Source: Bog-756 sp963806455 | Lineage (GTDB): Bacteria; Actinomycetota; Acidimicrobiia; Acidimicrobiales; RAAP-2 | Assembly (NCBI GenBank): GCA_963806455.1 | Contig: CAWDXZ010000002.1 | Span: forward strand, 1 to 64,000 | Direction of reading: 5' to 3' | Length of the DNA stretch: 64,000 nt | In this document: piece after piece, positions 39,587-48,505 of the stretch | How positions within the stretch are numbered: the first letter of the stretch is position 1 | Layout: each line of letters starts with the position of its first letter | The notes under the pieces: generated by a model | The model's input: the letters and a program-made list of their open reading frames with translations, nothing else | Databases searched by the model: none | What the model was told of the DNA's origin: nothing | Made by a program: the position numbers and the translations under genes

Positions 39587-39669
39587 TACGGCCGGCCGGC
39601 CAAGTCCTTGAGCGCGACCGACTTCCCGCCCTGGGTGGTCAGCCGGAACATCGGCCAGACGTCAGCCAT
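39586..39669 (-). CDS. Conserved 27-residue micro-ORF, copy 2
   Basis: This has the same length, start and TAGTG overlap as copy 1. The segments MADV, FRLT, QG, VALK and LAGR are unchanged, and five to six other residues differ. Upstream the RBS region reads AAGGAGC before GCGATG. Retention of length and frame despite substitutions supports a translated peptide. Confidence 0.6.
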   Translation of the reverse strand: MADVWPMFRLTTQGGKSVALKDLAGRP

Positions 39670-39688
39670 CGCTGCTCCTTACGTCGGC

Positions 39689-39697
39689 CATCATAGG
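39689..39697 (-). promoter_or_regulatory. TATGAT -10 candidate, copy 2
   Basis: CATCATAGG (CCTATGATG on the minus strand) lies 20 bases upstream of the micro-ORF ATG, as in copy 1. Confidence 0.4.
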
Positions 39698-39819
39698 CGC
39701 CCACCTCGGCGGGGCAGCACCGTCGAGCCGGCGACCGGGCTGCCCATCTGTTGGCGATTCCAACACACGACAGTCTTCGACGCGGCATGATGGACCGGTC
39801 AAGAGCGAAGAGGTATCCG

Positions 39820-40137
39820 ATGACGACGACGGCCGAGCAGCTTATTGGCATCAACGAGCAGATCGAAGCCGCGGCGACGACAGTCGAGGCCGACGGGGGC
39901 GCGTCCCCAGTGCTCGGCGCGGTCGTCCGGGAGCTGGCGCACAAGGCCCAGAAGGCGGTGGACAATCTCCAAGGTGCCGACCCCCTCATAGTGCGTTTGT
40001 CGATCGTGGAGGTGGAGCAGGCCGCGGACAGCGCGAAAGTGGCAGTTGAGGTTGACCTTGGTGCTTCGGACAGTACACGTCAAGCCGTTGTCAACGCGCA
40101 CCTTGCGATCTGCATCCTCAAGGCCAAAATGACCTGA
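39820..40137 (+). CDS. Small helical hypothetical protein, copy 2
   Basis: ATG 39820 gives a 105-residue helical protein (TTTAEQLIGINEQIEAA, VRELAHKAQKAVDNLQGAD), collinear with the protein at 20761-21078 with about ten substitutions. It diverges from the micro-ORF and binding-protein operon. The substitutions are mostly conservative, which suggests purifying selection. The function is unknown. Confidence 0.75.
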   Translation: MTTTAEQLIGINEQIEAAATTVEADGGASPVLGAVVRELAHKAQKAVDNLQGADPLIVRLSIVEVEQAADSAKVAVEVDLGASDSTRQAVVNAHLAICILKAKMT

Positions 40138-40346
40138 CGACTCTGGGCTGTCGGACTCAACGAACCCAAAGCGCTACCTGGGCTTCATTCGGATCCATCC
40201 CGACGCGGCCGGGGCCTGAATTCTTCGCATCGCCCGTCGCCCGTGCACAGGTCCTGATCAATCCAGACCCTCATGGCGAAGCGTTCTCCTTGGTGGGATG
40301 ACCGGACTGGATTTGGTCCCGTCAGAACGGTTCAAGTTCCGGCCTC

Positions 40347-41732
40347 TCAGCCCAGGGGCGTCAGGGGAGCCAACTGCGCCTCGGTGGGTTCACTGCAACA
40401 GAACCATGGCTCGGTGAGGTGGGCCCGATCTCCGACGGTGCCTTTCGAGACAGCCCCAGGCGATGGGGGAGCGGCGCAGTCGATGGCCCAGGACCGAATG
40501 AGGGCGTCGACCTCTCCGAACGTTGCGGACGTTCGCTGTCCAACTCGCGCCTCGACCAGCGCGGCCAACTCCTGTTGCAGTCGATCGATCATGGGATCGG
40601 GATGGCTCCAAGTCCAACCCAAGAGCTCCGCGTCGTAGTGACCGAGGTGGGGTTTCATGGCGGCATGGCTGAGGAGCAGCGAACCCTCGGGCAACAATAG
40701 GCGCACCGTGTATTGCACCGGGTCCACGTTGATTACGAGATCGTGGGCGACGACGAAGTCGATCAGGTCGATCAGGTCGTCGAGAGTGGTCCATGGGGTG
40801 AATGGCAACCACGAAGGGCGTACCTCGATCCCGTGCTCGCGAAGCGACACGATGGTCCTGGATGCATCCGCTATGGAATGACCCTTGTCGAGGTAGCCGA
40901 GGATCGTGTCGTTGGTCGACTCGAATGCCGAAACGATAAATGCGCAGCCGGCTTCTGCCAGCTCAGGGAGAACGCCTGGGTGGCGCAGGATGTGCTCGAC
41001 CTTGGTCGTGCAGTCGAAGGTCAGGCTCGGATGACGCTCGTGCATCGCAGCTATGACTCGGCGAGCGTGAAGCGGGGCGTTGAGGAAGTCCGGGTCGGCG
41101 AAGGACACGTGGCGGGCACCTGCTTCCACCAGCTGGTCGATATCGGCCACGACGACAGCCACATCCACCGGGCGTACGCGACCGTCATACACGACCGGAA
41201 CCGGACAGTGCCGGCACCGGTGCGAGCAACCTCGACTGGCCTCGACGGATCCGACCAGGCGCTCCTCGCCACCGACCGCGAGCTTCGTGTACCGGTCCAG
41301 AGGCGGCAACAGGTGTCGGGCGGGCACCCTCGCCTCGACTCGGGCCAGCTGGATGGTGGGGCCCGGGTCCCCGCCGTCCACCCACGCCACCAGCCCCGTC
41401 TCGTACTCGCCGGCGATGACGGCATCGACGGCCGACCTGACAGTCAGATCCCGGCTGACCGGGGCATAGAGGCCGTAGAAGCACAGCGGAAGTTCGGGTC
41501 GCCGGGCTCGTATCGTTTCGGCGACCCGCAATGCCAAGCGCATGGCGGTGTGCATCGGCACGGAAAACGCCACCCGGTCGGCCCAGTCGACATCGTCTGC
41601 GTCGAGCGCGTCAAGGGCGACATCGGCGCAGCGAACCTCGTGACCAGCCGCGAGCAGCGCGCTAGTGGCCTTGGCCGCGTGGAGTGGCTGGTGGCCCAGT
41701 TCGTAGGTGGACAGCAGCAACGCTCGCACCAC
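40347..41732 (-). CDS. CCSEP-tail radical SAM protein, copy 2
   Basis: This intact 461-residue paralogue of 9476-10861 has the same SAM-cluster motif CSHRCRHC at residues 169-176 and the same C-terminal WFCCSEP with two adjacent cysteines. The N-terminal cobalamin-domain-like region and the TIM-barrel segments (ARHVSFADPDFLNAPLHA, FIVSAFESTNDTIL) are conserved. It follows the ATP-grasp gene by about 50 bases and is probably co-transcribed with it. A 12-base tandem duplication of a CGGCCCGGCCT unit lies in the spacer near 41748-41772. The substrate is unknown; the tail suggests redox chemistry or metal or selenium handling. Confidence 0.9.
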   Translation of the reverse strand: MVRALLLSTYELGHQPLHAAKATSALLAAGHEVRCADVALDALDADDVDWADRVAFSVPMHTAMRLALRVAETIRARRPELPLCFYGLYAPVSRDLTVRSAVDAVIAGEYETGLVAWVDGGDPGPTIQLARVEARVPARHLLPPLDRYTKLAVGGEERLVGSVEASRGCSHRCRHCPVPVVYDGRVRPVDVAVVVADIDQLVEAGARHVSFADPDFLNAPLHARRVIAAMHERHPSLTFDCTTKVEHILRHPGVLPELAEAGCAFIVSAFESTNDTILGYLDKGHSIADASRTIVSLREHGIEVRPSWLPFTPWTTLDDLIDLIDFVVAHDLVINVDPVQYTVRLLLPEGSLLLSHAAMKPHLGHYDAELLGWTWSHPDPMIDRLQQELAALVEARVGQRTSATFGEVDALIRSWAIDCAAPPSPGAVSKGTVGDRAHLTEPWFCCSEPTEAQLAPLTPLG

Positions 41733-41781
41733 CTCGACCCTATCGGCCCGGCCTCGGCCCGGCCTCGGCCCTCAGGCTTGC

Positions 41782-43020
41782 TCAGCGCAGGTGCACGTTA
41801 AGACATGCCTCTGCCTGTCGAAGGGCCGTTTCGACGGCCTGCGGTGTCGGTCCCCGGGCGAAGATGAACCCCAGGTAGCGATCGCCTTCGGGCAGCGGCA
41901 CCACCTGTCGCCCCGACGGAATCGTGATGTCGACTCCGACCACTCCTTCGATGGCCAGGGCACGCTCCTGTCCCGACACGTGGTCGAGTACTCCGGCTGA
42001 GCGGATCGGGAGCATCATCACACCCGATGCCTGAGACTCCCGGGTGAGGCCACCAAGTCCCATGCCGAGGGCGTGCCGGATGATCACTTCTTCGAGGCTC
42101 ACCCCCGCTCCGAACCTGAGCGCCCGCGCGCACAAGCCACCGATGGACCGGGCGGCAAGTTCGAGAATGATCACGGCGCCACCTGGGCCGATGCGCAGCT
42201 CGGCATGGACGGGGCCTTCCCGCAGCCCGAGTGCCGCCGCCGCCCGAGCCGCGATGAACTCGATCTCGGTCAGGATCGCCGGGGGCTGGCGTGACGGCGT
42301 GACGTAGATGGTCTCTTCGAAGAAGGGGCCGTCCAGGGGATCGGGCTTATCGAATACCGCCAGTATCTCCAGACGCCCCCCCGTGAGCAGACCCTCAACG
42401 GCGACCTCGTCTCCCGGCACGAAGGACTCGACGAGCAGGGGTTCGGGACAGCTCGCACTCAGGGCACGAATGCGGGCGGCGGCCGCCTCGGCCTGGACCG
42501 GGTCGTCAGCACGGATGACTCCTTGACTGGCCGACCGCGAGACTGGCTTGACCACGCACGGACACCCGATCTCCGCCGCGGCCGAGGCGACGTCGGTCCC
42601 GAGGGAAACGATTCGGTAGGCGGGTTGGGGTAGCGAGGCGGCCCCCAAGAGCCCCCGCATGATCGCCTTGTCCCGGGTGGCGGCGACCGCGTCGGGTGGA
42701 TTGTGGCGGAATCCCAGGCTCGCGGCCGCGGCAGATGCGATCCCGACGCCTTGGTCGTCGACGGCCAGAACGGCATCGAGTGGGCTCCGACGATGCAGGT
42801 CCACGATGGCGCTCACCGCAGCGTCGACGTCAGCCAGCGATACCACTACGGCCCGGTCACCCATGGAGCCGGACAAGGCCTGACGATGTTCGGATCCCAC
42901 CACGACGTCGACCCCTAGGCCTGCGGCGGCGGCAACGAAGTCCGAGGCCCGGTAGGTGGCCGTGGGCAGCAACAAGAGGATCCGGGGCACCCCCCTATGA
43001 TGGTCCCGACTGACCAACAT
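41782..43020 (-). CDS. ATP-grasp family protein, copy 2
   Basis: This intact ATP-grasp protein has 412 residues from ATG 43020, or 402 from GTG 42990. The biotin carboxylase-like pattern is clear: VVVGSEHRQALSG in the N-lobe, CVVKPVSRSASQGVI for nucleotide binding, EVAVEGLLTGGRLEILAVFD, and the metal-binding GGAVIILELAARSIGG. Such enzymes form amide or thioester bonds through acyl-phosphate intermediates. Next to a radical SAM protein, it may ligate or activate a small acid or a peptide. The copy 1 homologue is broken, so this one is likely the only working enzyme. Confidence 0.85.
   Translation of the reverse strand: MLVSRDHHRGVPRILLLLPTATYRASDFVAAAAGLGVDVVVGSEHRQALSGSMGDRAVVVSLADVDAAVSAIVDLHRRSPLDAVLAVDDQGVGIASAAAASLGFRHNPPDAVAATRDKAIMRGLLGAASLPQPAYRIVSLGTDVASAAAEIGCPCVVKPVSRSASQGVIRADDPVQAEAAAARIRALSASCPEPLLVESFVPGDEVAVEGLLTGGRLEILAVFDKPDPLDGPFFEETIYVTPSRQPPAILTEIEFIAARAAAALGLREGPVHAELRIGPGGAVIILELAARSIGGLCARALRFGAGVSLEEVIIRHALGMGLGGLTRESQASGVMMLPIRSAGVLDHVSGQERALAIEGVVGVDITIPSGRQVVPLPEGDRYLGFIFARGPTPQAVETALRQAEACLNVHLR
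42994..43003. promoter_or_regulatory. Conserved TATGAT -10 candidate, copy 2
   Basis: CCTATGATGG lies between the divergent ATP-grasp and Nfu-like genes, identical to 12117-12126. TATGAT would place the Nfu-like transcript start about 27 bases before its ATG at 43035. Confidence 0.45.
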
Positions 43021-43034
43021 TGAGACGAGACGCC

Positions 43035-43691
43035 ATGACTGAGAGCGACTCCAACAGCGTGGCCGTCCTGCATGCGGCCGACGCGGCGCTGGAAATGCTG
43101 CTGGAACTGCGGTCCAGGGAAGACGATGAGGAGTCCCTGGCGCTATGGGTCGAGGTCACCGGTGCGAGCAGAAACGCCTACACCTACGACATGTACTTCC
43201 AGGCGGTTGGCGACGCCGGACCCAATGACTGGTCCGACGAACGGGGTGGGCTGGCGCTCGTGGTTCCGGCCGACAGCATCGACAAAATGCGGGGGTCGGT
43301 CCTCGACGTCAACCATGATGCAGACCCGGATGGAATGGTCATCCAGAACCCCAACCAGCCACCGCGCCCTGCCGGCGCCAGCCCGGGGATGGCCGGGCCA
43401 CCGGTGGACCTCAGCGGAGACGTGGCGCAGCGGGTCATCCAGGTCCTCGAGCAACAGATCAACCCGAGTATTGCGGTGCACGGCGGTCGGGCCGATCTTG
43501 TCGCGGTGGAGGGTGACGCCGCCTATCTCCGCTTGAGCGGCGGCTGTGCGGGTTGCGGCATGGCGGCAGTGACCTTGAGCCAAGGGATCGAAGTGGCCCT
43601 CCGCGAGTCGGTCACCGAGATCACTCGGGTCATCGACGTCACCGACCACGCGGCCGGCACCAATCCCTATTACGAAGCGGCGAAGAAGTAA
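43035..43691 (+). CDS. IscA/Nfu-like Fe-S protein, copy 2
   Basis: ATG 43035 gives 218 residues. Residues 10-100 resemble an IscA/HesB domain (ALEMLLELRS, ALWVEVTG, YDMYFQAVGD), but without an obvious cysteine trio. Residues 125-205 form an Nfu domain with C171 and C174 in GGCAGCG. NfuA-type proteins carry 4Fe-4S clusters to client enzymes; the neighbouring radical SAM protein is an obvious client. The frame is intact, unlike the N-terminus of copy 1. Confidence 0.85.
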   Translation: MTESDSNSVAVLHAADAALEMLLELRSREDDEESLALWVEVTGASRNAYTYDMYFQAVGDAGPNDWSDERGGLALVVPADSIDKMRGSVLDVNHDADPDGMVIQNPNQPPRPAGASPGMAGPPVDLSGDVAQRVIQVLEQQINPSIAVHGGRADLVAVEGDAAYLRLSGGCAGCGMAAVTLSQGIEVALRESVTEITRVIDVTDHAAGTNPYYEAAKK

Positions 43692-43718
43692 CCCCTACGA
43701 CAGCCATAGCAGCACGCC

Positions 43719-44450
43719 CTACTGAGCAATGAATCGGCGGCCGTCCTCAGCCGCATAGGATGTCACGATGACGTCCGTTGCCGCGGTCGCTTGAACCTGG
43801 CGGACGACTTCGTGCAGGCGGTTTGCCGGGATGGCACACGTCATGTCGGTCTTGGACATGGCGGTGCGAGCGCGACTGAGCGTGCAGCCCACGCTCACGG
43901 CCACTTCTCCCTCTTGTTTGGCTACCGCAACGATGTGGCACTGGGGCTTGCCGTCGATGCGAAGGCCAGGAAGCGCGTCACGCAACACCATGAGCTGCTT
44001 GGCGTTGACCCGGATCAGTACGATGTCAGGGTCCACAGGTGTTTCTGTCAGGGGGCCGTAGGTTACGACGTCGGGCCGGTCGGCAATGACAGGGATGTCG
44101 GGAACCACGTCCATAGTCACCCAGCCCGACTCCACCAGGGCCGCCATATCCGAATGGCCAGCGACCTCCTCGATGGTAGCGAACCCATGGGTCAGGCTTC
44201 CGACACTGCAGTTGCCATGGTCGGCGGCGACAGTGGAGAACGTCCGGTCGAGCGCTTTTGTCCAGAACACGCACCCTGCGGGAACCCGACCGGTTCGGCC
44301 ATCGGAAGTTGGTTCCGGCATCGGAGCGTCGAACGGCGAAACGCCGTCGGGAGCAGCCTGGGAGAAGGTGATGGCTATCGGGGGCGTCGTGAGGCTCAGC
44401 GCCTCAGTGAGCGCTTCGGCAGCTTCGGACCACGGCGAGGGATTAGGCAT
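43719..44450 (-). CDS. DUF169 family protein, copy 2
   Basis: ATG 44450 (MPNPSPWSEAAEALTEAL) gives 243 residues. The open frame continues further upstream, but copy 1 supports this start. Conserved cysteines lie in GCVFWTKAL, NCSVGSLTHGF, CHIVAVAKQEGEVAVSVGC and DMTCAIP. The function of DUF169 proteins is unknown. The position after the Nfu-like gene, convergent and 27 bases away, is the same in both copies. Confidence 0.85.
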   Translation of the reverse strand: MPNPSPWSEAAEALTEALSLTTPPIAITFSQAAPDGVSPFDAPMPEPTSDGRTGRVPAGCVFWTKALDRTFSTVAADHGNCSVGSLTHGFATIEEVAGHSDMAALVESGWVTMDVVPDIPVIADRPDVVTYGPLTETPVDPDIVLIRVNAKQLMVLRDALPGLRIDGKPQCHIVAVAKQEGEVAVSVGCTLSRARTAMSKTDMTCAIPANRLHEVVRQVQATAATDVIVTSYAAEDGRRFIAQ

Positions 44451-44850
44451 GTCGACAGTTTTCCCGGCCGCTCCCGTTCGGGCAATGTGACGGTCGATGT
44501 CACGGCCTTCAGTCACCTGCGAATAAGTCGCCCGGAGAACGCACCGACCAGGCCGGCTTGCCGGCTGGGCACAGTTACGTTGAGCGGCCCTCGTGGGGGA
44601 GTCATCCCTCGGGTGCTCTGTGTTCCACACCCTACTTCCCGGCCACTTGGTCATAGCCCTGGGCGTCGAAAGGCACCTTGGCGGCGAGCGAACCCAGAAC
44701 CAGGATGCGGTGCTCGGTCTCCGCTGTGCGATCCAGTGTTGGGTGGTGCCAACTAACGTGATGGAGGAACCAAATTGGCGCAACTCGAGCTTGCTGCGGT
44801 CCTTCTGGCTCGGCGTTAGCCACAGTGGGGGGCCGGGGGAGGGGAGCATC

Positions 44851-45078
44851 GTGGTTTCACCCGAAGCATCGCTGGTAGGCGCTCGGCTCGACGAACACCA
44901 TGCTCCGGAGACAAACGGGCGGATGGAGGTCTGCCGGCGTTGCGGAGCTCGGACGAACGGCCCGAACGGGCGTCAACACATCCCGGACGAACGACGACTG
45001 CCTCGTTACAGCGATTGGCTGAACGCGCAAGCGCGAACGAGCCGTATTGACCGCGTCGTAGACTTGTTCAAGAAGTGA
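44851..45078 (+). CDS. Small CxxC protein, copy 2
   Basis: GTG 44851 follows GGGGA. The 75-residue product has one CRRCG knuckle and shares its first two-thirds with copy 1 (PETNGRMEVCRRCGARTNGP). The different C-terminus (RIDRVVDLFKK) shows faster drift there. Its role is unknown. Confidence 0.55.
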   Translation: MVSPEASLVGARLDEHHAPETNGRMEVCRRCGARTNGPNGRQHIPDERRLPRYSDWLNAQARTSRIDRVVDLFKK

Positions 45079-45147
45079 GTCTCGTACGGTGACCTGGAAG
45101 CGTCGAATACCTACTGGCGAAAAGCGAGCAGCTCGATTTTCTTGGCT

Positions 45148-45187
45148 GTGGGTGCCGAGAACCTGTGGGTGCTGAAAACGTCATCCG
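45148..45187 (+). repeat. Two overlapping IS-end-like repeats
   Basis: TGTGGGTGCCGAGAA at 45148 and TGTGGGTGCTGAAAACGTCA at 45165 are copies of the IS terminal sequence found at 21149 and 25220. They stand at the right edge of block B2. Confidence 0.5.
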
Positions 45188-45340
45188 GTCCTCTGGTCAG
45201 GGACGAAGCATTTCCAGACTCATCGGTCCTCCGCCAAGGCACGAGCGCCTTTCTTCCCCATCGGCGAAATCGGCTTTGTGAACCCATAGGTTCGTCATCC
45301 AGCTCCCGACCTGCCAGGGCTTCAGAGTCGGTGTCTTGCG

Positions 45341-45735
45341 TCAATCCTCGAAGTCAAGGCCGGCAGCGAGCGACGCTCCCAGCTCGTAGCAGGCGGTCAG
45401 GACGGAACGGTCAACTTCACCAGTGCCGGTCACGTACCGCTGCGCGCGCCGCCAGCCCAGCCCGACAGTGATTGCGTCGATGGCCCGCACCGCTCCGGTG
45501 GCGTCGTTGTCCCCGTGCAGGTATGCGCCGAAGGGTCGACCCTTCGTGGCGTCTAGGCACGGATAGTAGATCTGATCGAAGAAGTGCTTGAGTGCACCCG
45601 AGATGTACCCCAGATTGACTGGCGTCCCGAGTAGGTATCCGTCCGCTCCTAAAACGTCCACCGCTGTGGCGGTCAGCGCCGGACGGAGCACGACATCGAC
45701 CCCTACGATTGCGGGGTCGTTGGCCCCCGCAATCG
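45341..45735 (-). pseudogene. Flavodoxin-like NAD(P)H/FMN reductase, N-terminally truncated
   Basis: The reading LTATAVDVLGADGYLLGTPV, NLGYISGALKHFFDQIYY and CLDATKGRPFGAYLHGDND is the C-terminal two-thirds of a flavodoxin-fold FMN reductase, with the flavin-binding GTPVNLGYISG. The first strand and phosphate loop are absent. The break near 45735 is also the point where the DUF2961 fragment starts on the other strand. Confidence 0.65.
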
Positions 45736-46613
45736 CTTTTTTCTGCCTACCTCACGGCCGGACCGCTCCCTTCGCGTCGGCCCTGGTGGCCGCGAACGAA
45801 GGTCGGGGCTTTAATAGCACGATCCCAATGCCCTTCGCCCATCACATTCGTGTCGAGCTCGAGAACGGATCGGCCGCACCGACCGTCCTGTATTACCAGG
45901 TTGACTACACGCTCGAACCGGCCTTGCCTGCCAGCAGCGGGTATCTCCACGTCTCGTTCCGCCGGGAGAATCCGACGCGGATGGGTTCCGATCTCGTCAT
46001 CACCGAAGGGTTGGACGGGCCGGGGCGCTATCTCGGATGCAGCCTTGGCATTCGGATCCTCGACGAGGGCATCTGGTACGGAGAAGGGGAGGTGAAGGTG
46101 TTCCTTGATGGCGACACATCGCACCCCACTATCTGCGGCACCGGGCTCGAGGACTACGTCGGGAGCGCCTGGGGCATGGGGCGCCACGCCGCCCCCTACG
46201 GCGGGTGCACCCTCGATGTCCGCGCCCCTGATGCGACCGGCCCGCTTTCGCAGCCGGATTTCGTCGGGATGTACCGGTGGCACCTCCCTGATCCGATCAT
46301 GTACGCGACCGACATGAAGGTGACGGTGCAGCAAATCGGGGGCGTGCTGTACTCCCCCGGCCACGAGGCCGAGATGGCAGCGATCGAGGACAGCGGACGG
46401 CTCGCCGGTGAAGGGTGGCAACCCATCGCCGGCGGTGCGTTTACCTTCGGAATCGTGGAACGGGTCGACGACGCTTGCGCGACAGCCTACGTCTATTGCC
46501 GCGAGCCTCAGACAGTGGGGCGCCTAAGCGTGGCCATGGCGGTGGCTGACCTCGGGCGCCGCCCCTACGAGACCGTCGATCCGATGGAGGCGCTGGACGG
46601 TCCGGTGTCCTGA
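45736..46613 (+). pseudogene. C-terminal fragment of DUF2961 gene
   Basis: The reading FFCLPHGRTAPFASALVAAN, EGRGFNSTIPMPFAHHIRVE, GEGEVKVFLDGDTSHPTICG, TGLEDYVGSAWGMGRHAAPY is the main body of a DUF2961 protein, a beta-sandwich family linked to alpha-arabinofuranosidase-type or difructose-dianhydride activities. The missing N-terminus corresponds to the fragment at 25398-25604, with about 25 residues unaccounted for. The frame is open to 46613. Confidence 0.75.
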
Positions 46614-46721
46614 CGTCGACGTCGTCTGAGGGCCCGGCCCATTCGAACGCAACTGTCAGGTGGTGATCAGGCCATTCAAAGGGCGTAGGGTGCCATGGCA
46701 GAATCGATTACTCGGTCGTCC

Positions 46722-46926
46722 TGTGGTACACGTGGTACGAGATTTCGTAGTTCTTCTACCACGAAAAACGCACGCACCGTTGACAGCTACGGGCGATAGC
46801 GGACTGCTGTGGTCAACCGAAGACACCGATTATGCTGCGCCAATTCGAAAAGACGCAGGTTGGGGAGTCGAGCCTCTGAATATTGCCAAGGTGAGGGTCG
46901 CGGGTTCGAATCCCGTCGTCAGCTCT
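46722..46926 (+). repeat. Duplicated segment ending in tRNA-Gly 3' half, copy 2
   Basis: This is similar to 30240-30440. The tRNA-Gly(GCC)-derived part spans 46885-46926 (GCCAAGGTGAGGGTCGCGGG, then TTCGAATCCCGTCGTC) and is less complete at its 5' side. A working tRNA is unlikely. Both copies point the same way. Confidence 0.6.
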
Positions 46927-47011
46927 GAGAGAACCCGCTGGTTAACGGCTTGTGGACGCTTGATTTCGGCTGATGTTGGGATCCCGTTCGGCGGCCCGTA
47001 CCACATCCGCA

Positions 47012-48274
47012 CCTGAAGGGTGTCATCACCATTACGTGCGCTCTTCGTGACTTTTGAAATCGCGCAGAAGGTGAGAATCCAGAGCTCAATTGCGGATGGG
47101 TTCGTCACGTCCGCTTTCAAGGACCAGACAAGGTCGACGGGCCCGATGGTCGCCAACCGACGCCGCGTGAGCTCGGCGCAATCTCCAGGGTATTGCCGAG
47201 GTGATGGTCGTGGTTGGCTAGGCACCTTCCCGGTAGTACTCGTGGATGAGTCCGCCAAGTCGATCGCGGCGAAGAATGCCTTCGGAGGTGGGGGAGGGGC
47301 AAGATAGGTTTGGCCTTCCCTCGGGTGGAAGTAGCTCAAGGCTCCGGTGCGGTCTCTCGCGGTTGTAGTGATCGACATAGGTCGTGAGCACTGATCGGAG
47401 ACGGCGTTCGTTCAAAATGAAGACCCGGTCGAGGCACTCATTTCGGACGGTCCGGATGAACCGCTCGGCGTAGGCATTGGCTCTCGGTGCCCGCCACGGT
47501 GTGCGCAGGATCCGGATCCCCTCCGCCTTGAACACCTCGTCAAAGGTGGGGCCGAACCGGTTGTCACGGTCGTGGACCAGGAATTGGATAGGAATATCGC
47601 GCGATTCCCGTGCCTCGGAGAGATTGCGGGCGATCTGGGCGCACCAGGACAGATTGGTGGCCCCGTCGGCCGCTCCACCGATCAGGACCTTTCTTGTGTT
47701 CAGATCGATGAAGAAAAGCACATGGAGCGTCTTCAGCCTGATCGACTCGACCGTGAAGAGGTCGCAGGCGATGATCGATTCCGCCTGGTTCCGCATGAAC
47801 TGGCACCAGGTGTCTCGCTTCGGTCCGGGCCGTCGCTTCGGGGAGGTGATCCGTCGGATACTCGAAGCTGAGATCTCGATACCCAGCTTCTTGAGCTCTC
47901 CTTGGATGCGCCGGTAGCCCCAGAGAGGGTTCTCTTTCGCCAACCGCCGGCGTGACTACGAGAGCCGTTCACGAGCAGGCCGCAGTCGCTGGAGCAGGGA
48001 CAGGACGATCCGTTCTTCCGGTCGGATCCGAGGGCGATTCACTCGGCGGCGGAGGACAGCCACCTCTTGGCGGAGCACCAGGAGCTCAATGTCCTTGGAC
48101 CGCGACGACCGGCAGGAAAGAAGCGCGATCCGGAAGAGCCGACGGCCGATGAGAGTGACGAGACGGACAAGCATTTCGAGAGTCTGGCCGACGCCTCAGC
48201 CGAAATCTTGGAGCGAAGGCCGTTCGACGGGTGTGCCTGGTCAGCAGGCGGGCGCCGTCACAACACCCTTCAGG
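47012..48274 (-). mobile_element. IS with internal deletion
   Basis: The inverted ends CCTGAAGGGTGT (47012) and ACACCCTTCAGG (ending about 48274) match perfectly over 12 bases. The transposase is on the minus strand. The N-terminal part (RLFRIALLSCRSSRSKDIEL, QEVAVLRRRVNRP) and the C-terminal core (LWGYRRIQGELKKLGIEISA to GGLIHEYYREGA, 47218) are separated near 47950 by loss of about 50 residues. Confidence 0.8.
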
Positions 48275-48505
48275 CATCCCTCATTGCGACGGTCACTGGA
48301 CGTTTAGATGATCTGGAGTCGCACCTGCTCAGAGCGTGGACATTGCTATGGCATCTTTCAGGATCATCCTGCTCACCCACGTCGGCCGGCTCTGGAGGCA
48401 CACGATCGCCGCGCATAACGCCGTCTCTGTATCCCAGTGGTCGGCGTGCACGGCGCCCCACGCAGTGGTTTTAGCTACAGGTGCACCTTCGCTACCGTCA
48501 AATCC

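Larger units (their letters stand above)
38456..45137. repeat. Duplicated blocks A and B, contiguous copy 2
   Basis: Block A2 (38456-40207) matches 19392-21143, and block B2 (about 40340-45137) matches 9470-14302, in the same orientations. Here they are separated by only about 130 bases, and all genes are uninterrupted. This is the presumably functional version of the cluster. Confidence 0.9.
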
